64,000 bases of DNA, taken from NCBI GenBank assembly GCA_965204915.1, contig OZ242023.1, positions 558,001-622,000 of the forward strand. Reading direction: 5' to 3'. The stretch comes from HK1 sp965204915. Lineage in GTDB: Bacteria > Pseudomonadota > Gammaproteobacteria > HK1. Made by a program: the position numbers and the translations under genes. The first letter of the stretch is position 1. Each line of letters starts with the position of its first letter. Below, piece after piece: positions 51,741 to 60,409 of this stretch. The notes beneath the pieces are model-generated. The model saw only the letters and a list, made by a program, of their open reading frames with translations, did not search any database and had not been told where the DNA came from.

Positions 51741-52523
51741 ATGACACGGATCACACGCCTTGTCGTCCTTGCGCTCGCTGCCGCCGCATTGGCGGGATGT
51801 TCCCTGTGGGGCGAGGAACCGGACCCGACCAGCGACTGGTCGGCGCAACGCCTCTACGACGCCGCGAAGGACAACCTGGAACGCGGCGTCTACGCGGAGG
51901 CGATAGAGTACTACGAGAAGCTCGAGGTCAGATATCCGTTCGGCCCGCTCGCGATGCAGGGCCAGCTCGATCTCGTCTACGCATATTACAAATCCGACGA
52001 GCCGGCTTCGGCGATCGCCGCCGCCGACCGGTTCATCAAGCTTCATCCACGCCACCCGAACGTCGATTACGCCTACTATCTGAAGGGTCTCGTCCGCTTC
52101 ACGGAGGGAACTTCCATGCTGGACCGGTTCTTCCACAAGGACCGGTCGGAGCACGATGCCGGCGGCGCGCTGCATTCGTTCCGCGCATTCGAAGAGTTGG
52201 TGCAGCGATTTCCGGAAAGCCGCTACGCGGAGGATTCCCGGCAACGGATGCTGTACTTGAAGAACGTCATGGCCATGCATGAGATCCACGTGGCGCGCTA
52301 CTACATGAAGCGCGAAGCCTGGCTTGCCGCGGCGAACCGGGGCCGCTACGTGGTCGAGAACTACCAGGGGACCCCGGCCGTCTCCGATGCGCTCGCGGTC
52401 ATGGCCATCGCCTACGAGCGGCTGGGACTCGACGATCTCTCTGCCGACGCGACCCGCGTCTTGAGGTTGAACGATCCGGACTATGCGGGATTCGACGAGC
52501 CGGGGACGTCTTCCGGCCCCTGA
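51741..52523 (+). CDS. bamD: Outer membrane assembly lipoprotein BamD
   Basis: 260 residues. Lipobox LAGC; TPR repeats follow (YAEAIEYYEKLEVRYPFG, AIAAADRFIKLHPRHPNVDYA). Essential BAM-complex partner of BamA. Divergent from rluD, as in other gammaproteobacteria. Confidence 0.96.
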   Translation: MTRITRLVVLALAAAALAGCSLWGEEPDPTSDWSAQRLYDAAKDNLERGVYAEAIEYYEKLEVRYPFGPLAMQGQLDLVYAYYKSDEPASAIAAADRFIKLHPRHPNVDYAYYLKGLVRFTEGTSMLDRFFHKDRSEHDAGGALHSFRAFEELVQRFPESRYAEDSRQRMLYLKNVMAMHEIHVARYYMKREAWLAAANRGRYVVENYQGTPAVSDALAVMAIAYERLGLDDLSADATRVLRLNDPDYAGFDEPGTSSGP

Positions 52524-52553
52524 ACCCCGTCCCTCGTCCGGAAGAACGGGGTT
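52523..52553. terminator. Bidirectional hairpin between bamD and glnB
   Basis: AACCCCGT (52523-52530) pairs with ACGGGGTT (52546-52553), 15-nt loop, starting at the last base of the bamD stop codon. Lies between convergent genes; no strong T-run follows. Confidence 0.5.
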
Positions 52554-52585
52554 CGCGTTCGTTGCGCCGGCCGCCGGTCCGCCGT

Positions 52586-52924
52586 TCAGATCGCGTCTTC
52601 GTCCTGCTCCCCGGTGCGGATTCGGACGATCTTCCCCACCGGTGCGACGAAAATCTTCCCGTCACCGATCCTGCCGGTGCGCGTTGCGGCCGTGATCGCT
52701 TCGATGCACCGCTCGCAATGGGCGTCCTCGACGACGATTTCGATCTTGACCTTCGGCAGGAAGTCGACGACGTACTCGGCGCCGCGGTAGAGCTCGGTAT
52801 GTCCCTTCTGCCGCCCGAATCCTTTGCCCTCGGTGACGGTCATCCCCGTCAACCCGATCTCGGACAACGCCTCCCGCACGTCGTCGACCTTGAACGGCTT
52901 GATGATGGCTTCAATCTTCCGCAT
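52586..52924 (-). CDS. glnB: Nitrogen regulatory protein PII
   Basis: 112 residues from ATG 52924 (MRKIEAIIKPFKVDDVREAL). T-loop with Tyr51 (GHTELYRGAEY), the uridylylation site, and TGRIGDGKIFV are intact. Senses 2-oxoglutarate, ATP and ADP. GlnB and GlnK cannot be separated with certainty. The start lies 14 nt inside the end of sucD, so it is likely translationally coupled to succinyl-CoA synthetase. Confidence 0.93.
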   Translation of the reverse strand: MRKIEAIIKPFKVDDVREALSEIGLTGMTVTEGKGFGRQKGHTELYRGAEYVVDFLPKVKIEIVVEDAHCERCIEAITAATRTGRIGDGKIFVAPVGKIVRIRTGEQDEDAI

Positions 52925-53807
52925 CGACCTGTCCGCCGCCGACCAGGGCACGCATCGCCGCGCCGATCCCCGCCGCCGAGCGCACCGTCTTCACGCCGGC
53001 CGCGTCAAGCGCCCGGTACTTCGCCTCCGCGGTGCCCTTGCCCCCCGAGATGATCGCGCCGGCGTGGCCCATGCGCCGGCCGGGAGGGGCGGTGACCCCG
53101 GCGATGTAGGCGACGACGGGCTTGGAGACCTCGGCCGCGATGAAGTCGGCCGCATCCTCCTCGGCGCTGCCGCCGATCTCGCCCACCATCACGATGCCCC
53201 GGGTCTCCGGGTCCGACTCGAACAGGCGCAGGCAGTCGACGAAGCTCATCCCGTGGATCGGATCGCCCCCGATCCCGATGCAGGTGCTCTGGCCGAGCCC
53301 GCAGCTCGTGGTCTGGTGCACCGCTTCGTAGGTGAGGGTGCCGGATCGCGACACGATCCCGATGCATCCCTTCGCATGGATGTGGCCCGGCATGATGCCC
53401 ATCTTGCACGCTCCGGGCGTGATGATGCCGGGGCAGTTCGGGCCGATCAGCCTGGTGCCGGGATATCGGGCGAGCGCGGCCTTCACCTTCAGCATGTCCT
53501 GCACGGGGATGCCTTCGGTGATGCATGCGATGACGCGCACCCCGGCCGCGGCCGCTTCGAGGATGGCGTCGGCCGCGAACGCCGCGGGCACGTAGATCAT
53601 CGTGGCGTCCGCGCCGGTCTCGCGCACCGCATCCTGCACGGTATCGAACACCGGGCGTTCGAGATGCGCCTCTCCGCCTCTCCCGGGGGTAACGCCCCCC
53701 ACGAGGTTCGTCCCGTACGCGATCGCCTGCTCCGAATGGAACGTTCCCTGCCGGCCGGTGAATCCTTGGCAGATGACGCGGGTGTTCTCGTTGACCAGTA
53801 CGCTCAT
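52911..53807 (-). CDS. sucD: Succinyl-CoA synthetase alpha subunit
   Basis: 298 residues. GFTGRQGTFHSEQAIAYGT (CoA binding), GPNCPGIITPG and the phosphorylated His248 in RRMGHAGAIISGG. Makes ATP/GTP and succinate in the TCA cycle with SucC. Follows sucC after 109 nt; overlaps glnB. Confidence 0.97.
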   Translation of the reverse strand: MSVLVNENTRVICQGFTGRQGTFHSEQAIAYGTNLVGGVTPGRGGEAHLERPVFDTVQDAVRETGADATMIYVPAAFAADAILEAAAAGVRVIACITEGIPVQDMLKVKAALARYPGTRLIGPNCPGIITPGACKMGIMPGHIHAKGCIGIVSRSGTLTYEAVHQTTSCGLGQSTCIGIGGDPIHGMSFVDCLRLFESDPETRGIVMVGEIGGSAEEDAADFIAAEVSKPVVAYIAGVTAPPGRRMGHAGAIISGGKGTAEAKYRALDAAGVKTVRSAAGIGAAMRALVGGGQVDAED

Positions 53808-53916
53808 GACGTCGTTGCTCGAATCCGTGACACTGCTGTTGCCCTGGCGATTCCGAACGGAGGGCGAAGGACCGACTGCCCGCCGATCGGCTCCCGGTCG
53901 TTGCGGCGGCGCCGGA

Positions 53917-55107
53917 TCAGGAGGCAGGGGATGGCAGGGAGGGCGGCTGCTTCACCGCGGCGACCGCCTTGTCGGCCGCGTCGGAGAGCGAATCGGCCGG
54001 AATCACCGCGAGGCCGCTGTCGGCGAGGAGCGCACGACCGCGCTCGACGTTGGTGCCTTCGAGGCGGACCACCACCGGGACGCCGATTCCGGTCTCCCGC
54101 ACCGCCGCGACGATCCCCTCGGCGATCAGGTCGCAGCGCACGATCCCCCCGAAGATGTTGACGAGGATCGCCTTCACGCCGGGGTCGCCGGTGATGAGCT
54201 TGAACGCCTCGCTGACCTTCTCCGCGTCGGTTCCGCCGCCCACGTCGAGGAAGTTCGCGGGCTCTCCCCCGTGGAGCTTGATGATGTCCATCGTTCCCAT
54301 CGCGAGCCCGGCGCCGTTGACCATGCACGCGATGTCGCCGCCGAGGGCGATGTAGCTCAGGTCGAAGCGCTTCGCCCGTACTTCCTTCTCGTCGTGCTGC
54401 GACGGGTCGTCGAGCTCGCGCAGGTCGCGATGCCTGAACAACGCGTTGTCGTCGACGTCGATCTTCGCGTCGAGCGCGAGCAGCGTGCCTTCGGAGGTCT
54501 TCACGAGCGGATTCAGCTCGAGCAGAGCGAGGTCCTTCTCCACGAAGAGCCGGTACAGGCCGGCGAGGATGGCGCCGAGCTGCTTGCGCCGATCCGCGTC
54601 GAGCCCCAGCGCGAATCCGACCCGCCGTACCTGGAAGGGCTGCAATCCGGCCGCCGGATCGATGAGCTCGGTGACGATCCTGTCGGGCGCGGTCGCCGCC
54701 ACCTCTTCGATGTCCGTGCCGCCCGCCGCGGACGCCATGATCGCGATCCGGCGCCGGCTCCGGTCGACCAGCAGGCTCAGGTAGAATTCGCGTTCGATGC
54801 CGGACGTCGACTCGATCAGCACCGTGGAGATCGGCTGCCCTTCGGCCGTCGTCTGCTTCGTCACGAGCCGCGTCCCGAGCATCGCCTCCGCCAAGGCCGG
54901 GACCTCGTCGAGCGAGCCCGCCCGCTTCACCCCGCCCGCCTTCCCACGACCTCCGGCGTGGACCTGCGCCTTGACCATCCAGGCGCCCCCCCCCAGCGCT
55001 TCGGCGGCTGAACGCGCTTGCGCCGCGCTCGTCGCGGTTCGGCCCGCGGGCACCGGAACACCGTAGCTCGCAAGGAGATTCTTCGCCTGGAATTCGTGAA
55101 GGTTCAT
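53917..55107 (-). CDS. sucC: Succinyl-CoA synthetase beta subunit
   Basis: 396 residues. MNLHEFQAKNLLASYGVPVP, KAQVHAGGRGKAGGVK (ATP-grasp), LELNPLV and NIFGGIVRCDLIAEG are diagnostic. First gene of sucC-sucD-glnB; divergent from pilA. Confidence 0.97.
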   Translation of the reverse strand: MNLHEFQAKNLLASYGVPVPAGRTATSAAQARSAAEALGGGAWMVKAQVHAGGRGKAGGVKRAGSLDEVPALAEAMLGTRLVTKQTTAEGQPISTVLIESTSGIEREFYLSLLVDRSRRRIAIMASAAGGTDIEEVAATAPDRIVTELIDPAAGLQPFQVRRVGFALGLDADRRKQLGAILAGLYRLFVEKDLALLELNPLVKTSEGTLLALDAKIDVDDNALFRHRDLRELDDPSQHDEKEVRAKRFDLSYIALGGDIACMVNGAGLAMGTMDIIKLHGGEPANFLDVGGGTDAEKVSEAFKLITGDPGVKAILVNIFGGIVRCDLIAEGIVAAVRETGIGVPVVVRLEGTNVERGRALLADSGLAVIPADSLSDAADKAVAAVKQPPSLPSPAS

Positions 55108-55442
55108 CGAATGGACTCGCGCCGTTGCGCAGCGGCCTCTGTGCGGGGCCGAAAGACTAGCAGCGCTCCAGGGATGGTTCCATCACTCGACGGCAGCCGG
55201 AGATCCGGGCATGGGGGCAGAGCCGGCATTTCCGGGCGCGGGGATCTCCGGGCTTGCCCGAGCCATGCGCGCGGATCGCACCGGGCCCGGACTGATAACA
55301 TCGATGGACGGCAAGGGCCGGGATGCCGATTCCGTGCGGCTCCGCTCCGGCTTGGCGGTGTTTCCGGACGGGCGGTCGGCGACGGGTTCCGCCGGCGGGC
55401 ATGGGCCGGAACCGGCGACGTGCGGCGAAGGAGCGAGGATCC
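55108..55442. other. sucC-pilA divergent intergenic region, 335 bp
   Basis: No gene. Contains a 10-bp inverted repeat CCGGAGATCC (55197-55206) / GGATCTCCGG (55242-55251) that could be a hairpin or operator, and an extended -10-like TGATAACAT toward pilA. I see no TGGCAC-N5-TTGC sigma54 site, although many pilin genes use one. Confidence 0.5.
55293..55301 (+). promoter_or_regulatory. Possible extended -10 promoter element for pilA
   Basis: TGATAACAT fits TGnTATAAT-type extended -10 with two changes; about 140 nt ahead of the pilA start, no convincing -35. Confidence 0.3.
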
Positions 55443-55877
55443 ATGAACGGAGCGGCTCAACAGGGCCTCACCATCATCGAGCTGATGATCATCGTGGCCA
55501 TCATCGGCATCATCGCTTCGGTGGCCATTCCCGCGTTCCAGGACTACACGGTGAGGGAGAAGGTGCGGGAGGCGGTGAGCCTCGCGAATCCGGTTCGGAC
55601 CGCGCTCGGCCTCGCGTGCTCGCAAGGGAGCCTGCCGGGAGCGGACAACGCATCCCTCGGGCTCTCAGCAGCCAACGACTACTCCGGAGACTACACGCGG
55701 GGCGTGGAGGCGGCGGGGCTCGGCCCGACCGAGGCAATCGTGACGATCACCCTCGAGGCCATCGGCGGCGTGATCGGAGGCGGCCGGAAGATCGTCTACA
55801 CCGGCACCTGCGGCGCCGCCGGCATGAGCTGGACGATCGGCGGGGACGTGCCGTCCAGGTACTTGCCGAGGATTTGA
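55443..55877 (+). CDS. pilA: Type IV pilin, PilA-like major or minor subunit
   Basis: 144 residues from ATG 55443. Eight-residue leader MNGAAQQG, then mature LTIIELMIIVAIIGIIASVA with Glu5; the +1 residue is Leu rather than the usual Phe. Two cysteines (LACSQG and GTCGAAG) could form the C-terminal disulfide. Positions fit the major-pilin fold. ATG follows AAGGAGCGAGGATCC. PilD in this window is the likely processing enzyme. No other pilus gene is adjacent. Confidence 0.92.
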   Translation: MNGAAQQGLTIIELMIIVAIIGIIASVAIPAFQDYTVREKVREAVSLANPVRTALGLACSQGSLPGADNASLGLSAANDYSGDYTRGVEAAGLGPTEAIVTITLEAIGGVIGGGRKIVYTGTCGAAGMSWTIGGDVPSRYLPRI

Positions 55878-56040
55878 ATCGCGCGACGGGGCGCCGCCTC
55901 CGGGCGCAACGAGCGGTGGCGGGGTTGCTTGCCGGGTGCTTCCCGTCACTTCCACGGACCTCCACCGCCTGCCACCGGCGCGGAAGCGGGAACGCGTACG
56001 TCGTGTGCGGCTCTCCACCCATCGCACGCCACCTCCCGAC

Positions 56041-56862
56041 TCATGGACGAGCCACCGTATCGGCAAGAGCGCGTCCCGGCTGCCGTGGCCCGATCGTCCT
56101 CAGCATCGCCCGCAGCACCTTCGGATTCGCCGCGGCCACGTCTCCCGATCGGAGATAATCGTCACCTCCGTCCGGCTCGGACACGATCCCGCCCGCTTCC
56201 TGGACGAGCAACGCACCGGCGGCGACGTCCCAGGGTGCGAGGCCGATCTCCCAGAAGCCGTCCAGGCGTCCGGCCGCGACGTAGGCGAGGTCCAGCGCCG
56301 CGGAACCGCTGCGCCTGATCTGCGCCGAACCGGAGATCAGCGCCTTCAGGGTGGCGAGATACGGCTCGAGTCGACCGATCTCGCGGGAAGGGAGCCCGGT
56401 GCCGAGCAGGGCGCCCTTCAAGCTGCTCTTCGCCGCCACCCGGATCCGCCGGTCGTCCAGCCGGGCTCCCGAGCCGCGCGAGGCCGTGAACAGCTCCTGC
56501 CGCAGGGGGTCGAAGACCACCGCGTGCTCGATCCGGCCCCGGCGGCGCACCGCGATCGATACCGCGACATGGGGGAATCCGTGCACGAAGTTCGTGGTCC
56601 CGTCCAGTGGATCGATGATCCATTCGAAATCGCCGTGTCCGTGCGCCCCGCTCTCCTCGGCGAGAAACGCATGGTCGGGATGGCTTCTGCGGACGGTGTC
56701 GATGATCCGCCGCTCCGCGAACCGGTCGATTTCAGTGACGAGATCGTTCGTCGCCTTCTCCGAAACGGTGAACGTGTCGGAGCGGTCGATGTTGCGTGCG
56801 ATGACGTCGCCGGCCTTTCTGGCCGCACGGATCGCGATGTTCAACAGCGGATGGTGGGACAC
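56041..56862 (-). CDS. suhB: Inositol-1-monophosphatase / SuhB
   Basis: 273 residues from GTG 56862 (SHHPLLNIAIRAARKAGDVI). Metal-binding motifs EIDRFAE, LAEESG, IDPLDGTTNFVHGFP and WDVAAGALLVQEAGG are complete. In gammaproteobacteria SuhB also takes part in rRNA antitermination complexes. An open reading frame continues upstream, but that stretch is unlike the family. Confidence 0.95.
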   Translation of the reverse strand: MSHHPLLNIAIRAARKAGDVIARNIDRSDTFTVSEKATNDLVTEIDRFAERRIIDTVRRSHPDHAFLAEESGAHGHGDFEWIIDPLDGTTNFVHGFPHVAVSIAVRRRGRIEHAVVFDPLRQELFTASRGSGARLDDRRIRVAAKSSLKGALLGTGLPSREIGRLEPYLATLKALISGSAQIRRSGSAALDLAYVAAGRLDGFWEIGLAPWDVAAGALLVQEAGGIVSEPDGGDDYLRSGDVAAANPKVLRAMLRTIGPRQPGRALADTVARP

Positions 56863-57308
56863 GGATGGAACCGGCCGGGGGAGGCGGGCATGGCGGTGGG
56901 AGCCGGCATTGTAGGGGCAAGCGCGGGCCGGGACACCCGCCCGGGGTCGTTCTGCCCGGGATCGTTCTCCCGAAACCGATTGGCTCTCTTTGGCCCGGCG
57001 CAACGGATTCGACGAGTCATATGGGACCGGGAGAGCCGTGGCGACCCCCGGCGCCGTGATGGGAATGACTGTCGGATCGATGGGTTGCTCCAATCGGTGG
57101 CCATCCGGATGACCGAGGATCGATCGGATCCGGTTGTTTCCCGGGTCGATTACAGGCGCAATGGCCCCGATCCCGCGCGTTCCCGGCCGGAAGCGGCCAT
57201 CCGCTCGGAAAGGTCTCGAAGCGCTTTCCGGGAGCTAACGCAGCCTCCGGTCCGGATCGATTCAATGGCTTCCGAACAGGCTTCGGATCGGATTTCGAGA
57301 GGTGCGCC
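56863..57308. other. suhB-trmJ divergent intergenic region, 446 bp
   Basis: No recognisable gene or RNA. Translations are Arg/Pro-rich shadows. I could not find a convincing promoter for either neighbour; GAGAGG (57297-57302) is the trmJ ribosome site. Confidence 0.5.
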
Positions 57309-58307
57309 GTGTCGAGTCCCGGCAGCACGATGAACGGAAGATCCCTGCATCGCGTGCGTATCGTGCTGGTCGAGCCCACCCATCCGGGAAACGTTGGAGC
57401 GGCGGCTCGTGCGATGAAGGCGATGGGGCTCGATCGACTCTGCCTCGTGGCGCCGCGAAGGTTTCCAAGCGCGGAGGCGACCGCCCGCGCGGCGGGCGCC
57501 GACGACGTCCTCCACGCGGCCCGGATCGTCGAGTCCCTGGACGAGGCGCTCTCCGATTGCGGGTTCGTGCTCGGCACGACGGCGCGGTCCCGGCGGATCG
57601 AATGGCCGGTGATCGACGTGCACGAGGGCGCGCGCCGCGCCGTCGGCCAAGCCGCGCGGACCCCGGTCGCGGTCGTGTTCGGCCGGGAGAGCGCCGGGCT
57701 CACCAATGCCGAGCTCGATCGGTGTCACGCCCTGGTCCGGATCCCCGCCGCGGCGCACTTCAGCTCGCTCAACGTTGCCGCCGCGGTTCAAATCCTCGCC
57801 TACGAAATACGGATCGCGGCGCTCGGCGCCGGCGCGCGTGGTGAAAGGGTGGAGCTGCACGGTGAGGGCACCGGGACGCAGGGCGAGAGCGTCGGAGGGC
57901 GTCCGGTTCCGCAACCGCCGGCCGCCACTGCGGGTGCGCCCGCTACGGCGGGCGAGCTTGAAGGGTTCTACCAGCATCTCGAAGCGGCGTTGATCGAGAT
58001 CGGCTATCTCGATCCGGCCGTCCCGAAGCTGCTGATGCGCCGGCTGCGCCGGCTGTTCAACCGTGCCATCCCGGATCGGGCGGAGATCAACATCCTGCGG
58101 GGGATCCTCTCGGCGGCCACCCGCCGCCCGGCCGGTGCTTCGGACCGCCCTCGATCGGAGGGAGACACGCCCGGCGGTGGCTCCGATCACCCTCGGTCGG
58201 GGCGCGTGGCGGGTGACCACCCGTCTCCCGGAGATCTGGACGCGCCCGGCGGTGGCTCCGATCATCCTCGGTCGGGTGCCGGCACGGACGGCGGCGCCTC
58301 GGGGTGA
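57309..58307 (+). CDS. trmJ: tRNA (cytidine/uridine-2'-O-)-methyltransferase TrmJ
   Basis: 332 residues from GTG 57309, with GAGAGG 6 nt upstream; ATG 57330 is an alternative. SPOUT methyltransferase making Nm32 in tRNA: IVLVEPTHPGNVGAAARAMK, VFGRESAGLTNAEL and the knot AAAHFSSLNVAAAVQILAYE. The C-terminal domain reads EGFYQHLEAALIEIGYLDP. The last ~55 residues are Gly/Ser/Pro/Asp-rich and include a duplicated APGGGSDHPRSG; this tail overlaps the convergent purN by 46 bp. Confidence 0.94.
   Translation: MSSPGSTMNGRSLHRVRIVLVEPTHPGNVGAAARAMKAMGLDRLCLVAPRRFPSAEATARAAGADDVLHAARIVESLDEALSDCGFVLGTTARSRRIEWPVIDVHEGARRAVGQAARTPVAVVFGRESAGLTNAELDRCHALVRIPAAAHFSSLNVAAAVQILAYEIRIAALGAGARGERVELHGEGTGTQGESVGGRPVPQPPAATAGAPATAGELEGFYQHLEAALIEIGYLDPAVPKLLMRRLRRLFNRAIPDRAEINILRGILSAATRRPAGASDRPRSEGDTPGGGSDHPRSGRVAGDHPSPGDLDAPGGGSDHPRSGAGTDGGASG
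58168..58276 (+). repeat. Two 34-bp direct repeats in the trmJ 3' end
   Basis: Positions 58168-58201 and 58243-58276 are identical except for one base. Both encode PGGGSDHPRSG. Spacing is 75 bp, a multiple of three, so the repeat keeps frame. Confidence 0.9.
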
Positions 58308-58933
58308 GACAGGGCGGGCATGCCGTCGAGGAGGACGCGGTCGCCGTCGATCACCATGCGCCCGTGTGCGAACCAGCGGATGGCCAGAGGCAGGATGGCG
58401 TGCTCCTGCTCCAGCACCCTGGCGGCCAGGACGTCGGGGCCGTCCTCCGCGAGGATCGGAACCCGGGCCTGGACGATGATCGGGCCTCCATCCAGCTTCT
58501 CCGTCACGAAGTGGACCGTCGCTCCGTGGATCGATGCGCCGGCCGCGATTGCCCGCGCGTGGGTATCGAGCCCGGGGAAGTCGGGGAGCAAGGAAGGGTG
58601 GACGTTGATGAGCCGGCCCGCGTAGCGGCGGACGAAGTCGGGGGTGAGGACCCGCATGAAGCCGGCGAGCACCACCAGCTCCGGGTCGAAGGCGTCGATC
58701 GCCTCGGCGAGCGCAACGTCGAATCGCTCGCGAACGGAGAAGTCGCGGTGGTGCACGACCACCGTCTCGCACCCCGCCTCCCGTGCCCGCGCGATGCCGG
58801 GCGCGTCCGGTTCGTTGCAGACCACCGCTCGGAGATCGACGGGCAGCCAGCCGTTGTCGGCGGCGTCGATGATCGCCTGGAGGTTCGTGCCACGGCCCGA
58901 GATCAGGACGACGATGCGAAGTCGCGGGATCAT
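58262..58933 (-). CDS. purN: Phosphoribosylglycinamide formyltransferase PurN
   Basis: 223 residues. Third step of purine synthesis. ISGRGTNLQAIIDA binds the phosphate, LINVHPSLLPDFPGLDTHAR carries the catalytic Asn and His, and VTEKLDGGPII the Asp. Downstream of purM by 31 nt on the same strand. The last ~20 residues are non-conserved and lie opposite the trmJ tail. Confidence 0.96.
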   Translation of the reverse strand: MIPRLRIVVLISGRGTNLQAIIDAADNGWLPVDLRAVVCNEPDAPGIARAREAGCETVVVHHRDFSVRERFDVALAEAIDAFDPELVVLAGFMRVLTPDFVRRYAGRLINVHPSLLPDFPGLDTHARAIAAGASIHGATVHFVTEKLDGGPIIVQARVPILAEDGPDVLAARVLEQEHAILPLAIRWFAHGRMVIDGDRVLLDGMPALSHPEAPPSVPAPDRG

Positions 58934-58964
58934 CCGATCGGCGCCATGGCCACGCGCCGCGCGA

Positions 58965-60008
58965 TCATTCGATCACCACCCCCGGAGCCTCCTCGCCGGG
59001 GACGATCTCGCCGGCGACCCATGCGCGCTCGCCGCTCTTCGCGAGCGCGGCGACGGTCTCGGCGGCCACGTCGCGTGCGGTCACCAGCAGCATCCCCGCA
59101 CCGCAGTTGAACGTGCGCCACATCTCGGCCTCGGCGATGTTTCCGGTATCCCGTATCCACTCGAACACCGCGGGACGGCGCCAGCTCGACGCATCGATCA
59201 CCGCGCGGGTCCCCGGCGGCAGCACCCGCGGCAGGTTCTCCACGATACCGCCGCCGGTGACGTGTGCGATGGCGTGCACGCCGCCGCCGCGGGCGAGGGG
59301 CAGGACGCTCGCGGTGTAGATACGGGTCGGAGCGAGGAGGGCGTCGCCGAGGCGCGTTCCGCCCACCATGCGGTCGAGATCTTCGCCGCTTGCATCGAGC
59401 ACCTTGCGGATCAGGGAGTAGCCGTTCGAGTGCGGTCCGCTCGATGCGATCGCCACGACCCGATCGCTCGGGGCTACCCTGGAGCCGTCGATGATCCCGT
59501 CTCGCTCCACGATGCCGACGCAGAAGCCTGCCAGATCGTACTCGCCGGCAGCGTACATCCCCGGCATCTCCGCCGTCTCCCCGCCCACGAGCGCGGCCCC
59601 GGCGAGTTCGCAACCCCGGCCGATGCCGGCGACGACCTGCTCGGCGATACCGACGTCGAGCCGGCCGGTGGCGAAGTAGTCGAGGAAGAACAGCGGTTCC
59701 GCGCCAGGCGTGAGGACGTCGTTCACGCACATCGCCACCAGGTCGATCCCGATGGTGTCGTGCCGATCCTGCGCGATCGCGAGCTTGAGCTTCGTGCCGA
59801 CCCCGTCCGCGCCGGAGACCAGCACCGGATGGCGATAGCGGTGGAGCGGCGGCTCGAACAGCGCGCCGAAGCCGCCGAGCCCGGCGATGACGCCCGCGCG
59901 TGGGGTCTTGTCCGCGATCCCGCGAATGCGCGCCACCAGATCGCGTCCGCGGTCGACGTCGACGCCGGCGTCTCGATAGCTCGGGCCGTTGCGGGACGAT
60001 CCGGTCAT
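58965..60008 (-). CDS. purM: Phosphoribosylformylglycinamidine cyclo-ligase PurM
   Basis: 347 residues from ATG 60008. DGVGTKLKLA, GGETAEMPGMY, SGPHSNGYSLIRKVL and HVTGGGIVENLPRVLP are diagnostic of the AIR synthetase fold. Fifth step of purine synthesis; operon purM-purN as in E. coli. Confidence 0.97.
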   Translation of the reverse strand: MTGSSRNGPSYRDAGVDVDRGRDLVARIRGIADKTPRAGVIAGLGGFGALFEPPLHRYRHPVLVSGADGVGTKLKLAIAQDRHDTIGIDLVAMCVNDVLTPGAEPLFFLDYFATGRLDVGIAEQVVAGIGRGCELAGAALVGGETAEMPGMYAAGEYDLAGFCVGIVERDGIIDGSRVAPSDRVVAIASSGPHSNGYSLIRKVLDASGEDLDRMVGGTRLGDALLAPTRIYTASVLPLARGGGVHAIAHVTGGGIVENLPRVLPPGTRAVIDASSWRRPAVFEWIRDTGNIAEAEMWRTFNCGAGMLLVTARDVAAETVAALAKSGERAWVAGEIVPGEEAPGVVIE

Positions 60009-60267
60009 GAATCCGCGATGGTACCGGATTCGAGGGTGGCCGAGGCCGCGCTCCTTCAACCCCCGGGTTTCTTCGATACCATCCCGGGGAGCCCGGGACG
60101 CCACCGGCGCATCCGGCCCGCGAGAGGAGGGCGAACGCGCCGCAAACGGTTTCCGCGCACGCACCGGCACCGTTCCATGACGGGATTTCACGGAAGGTGA
60201 GGCAGTCGGTGGTGATTCCGCGGGAGGTTCGGGGCCGGCGGAACGTCCCGTCGAAGCCGAATGGAGC

Positions 60268-60297
60268 TTGACTTGTCATCGGACCTTCCAATAGCGT
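60268..60297 (+). promoter_or_regulatory. Possible sigma70 promoter upstream of the DUF2066 gene
   Basis: TTGACT (60268-60273), 18-bp spacer, TAGCGT (60292-60297). The -35 is good, the -10 weak (3 of 6). About 110 nt before the coding start. Confidence 0.4.
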
Positions 60298-60305
60298 CGA
60301 ATGCC

Positions 60306-60392
60306 GGTGCCGCGCGGTGCGCGCGGCTGCATCGGCTTCGAGCCCGCGGTCTATACACGGATCCGGGGTGCCGCGCGGTGCGCGCGGCTGCA
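60306..60392 (+). repeat. Two 26-bp direct repeats, each a hairpin, in the purM/DUF2066 gap
   Basis: The same 26 bases occur at 60306-60331 and 60367-60392. Each contains GCCGCGC...GCGCGGC, able to form a 7-bp stem with a short loop. Both lie between the possible promoter and the start codon, so they would be in the mRNA leader. Confidence 0.85.
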
Positions 60393-60409
60393 CCCCTCGA
60401 GCGAACGAG

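Larger units (their letters stand above)
60009..60409. other. purM divergent intergenic region, 401 bp
   Basis: No gene. Includes a sigma70-like site toward the DUF2066 gene and two long GC-rich direct repeats that each form a hairpin (separate entries). No purine-responsive element recognised. Confidence 0.5.

Noticed and set aside
56863..57093. N-terminal extension of suhB
   Set aside because: The frame is open upstream, but the first family-like residues begin right after GTG 56862.
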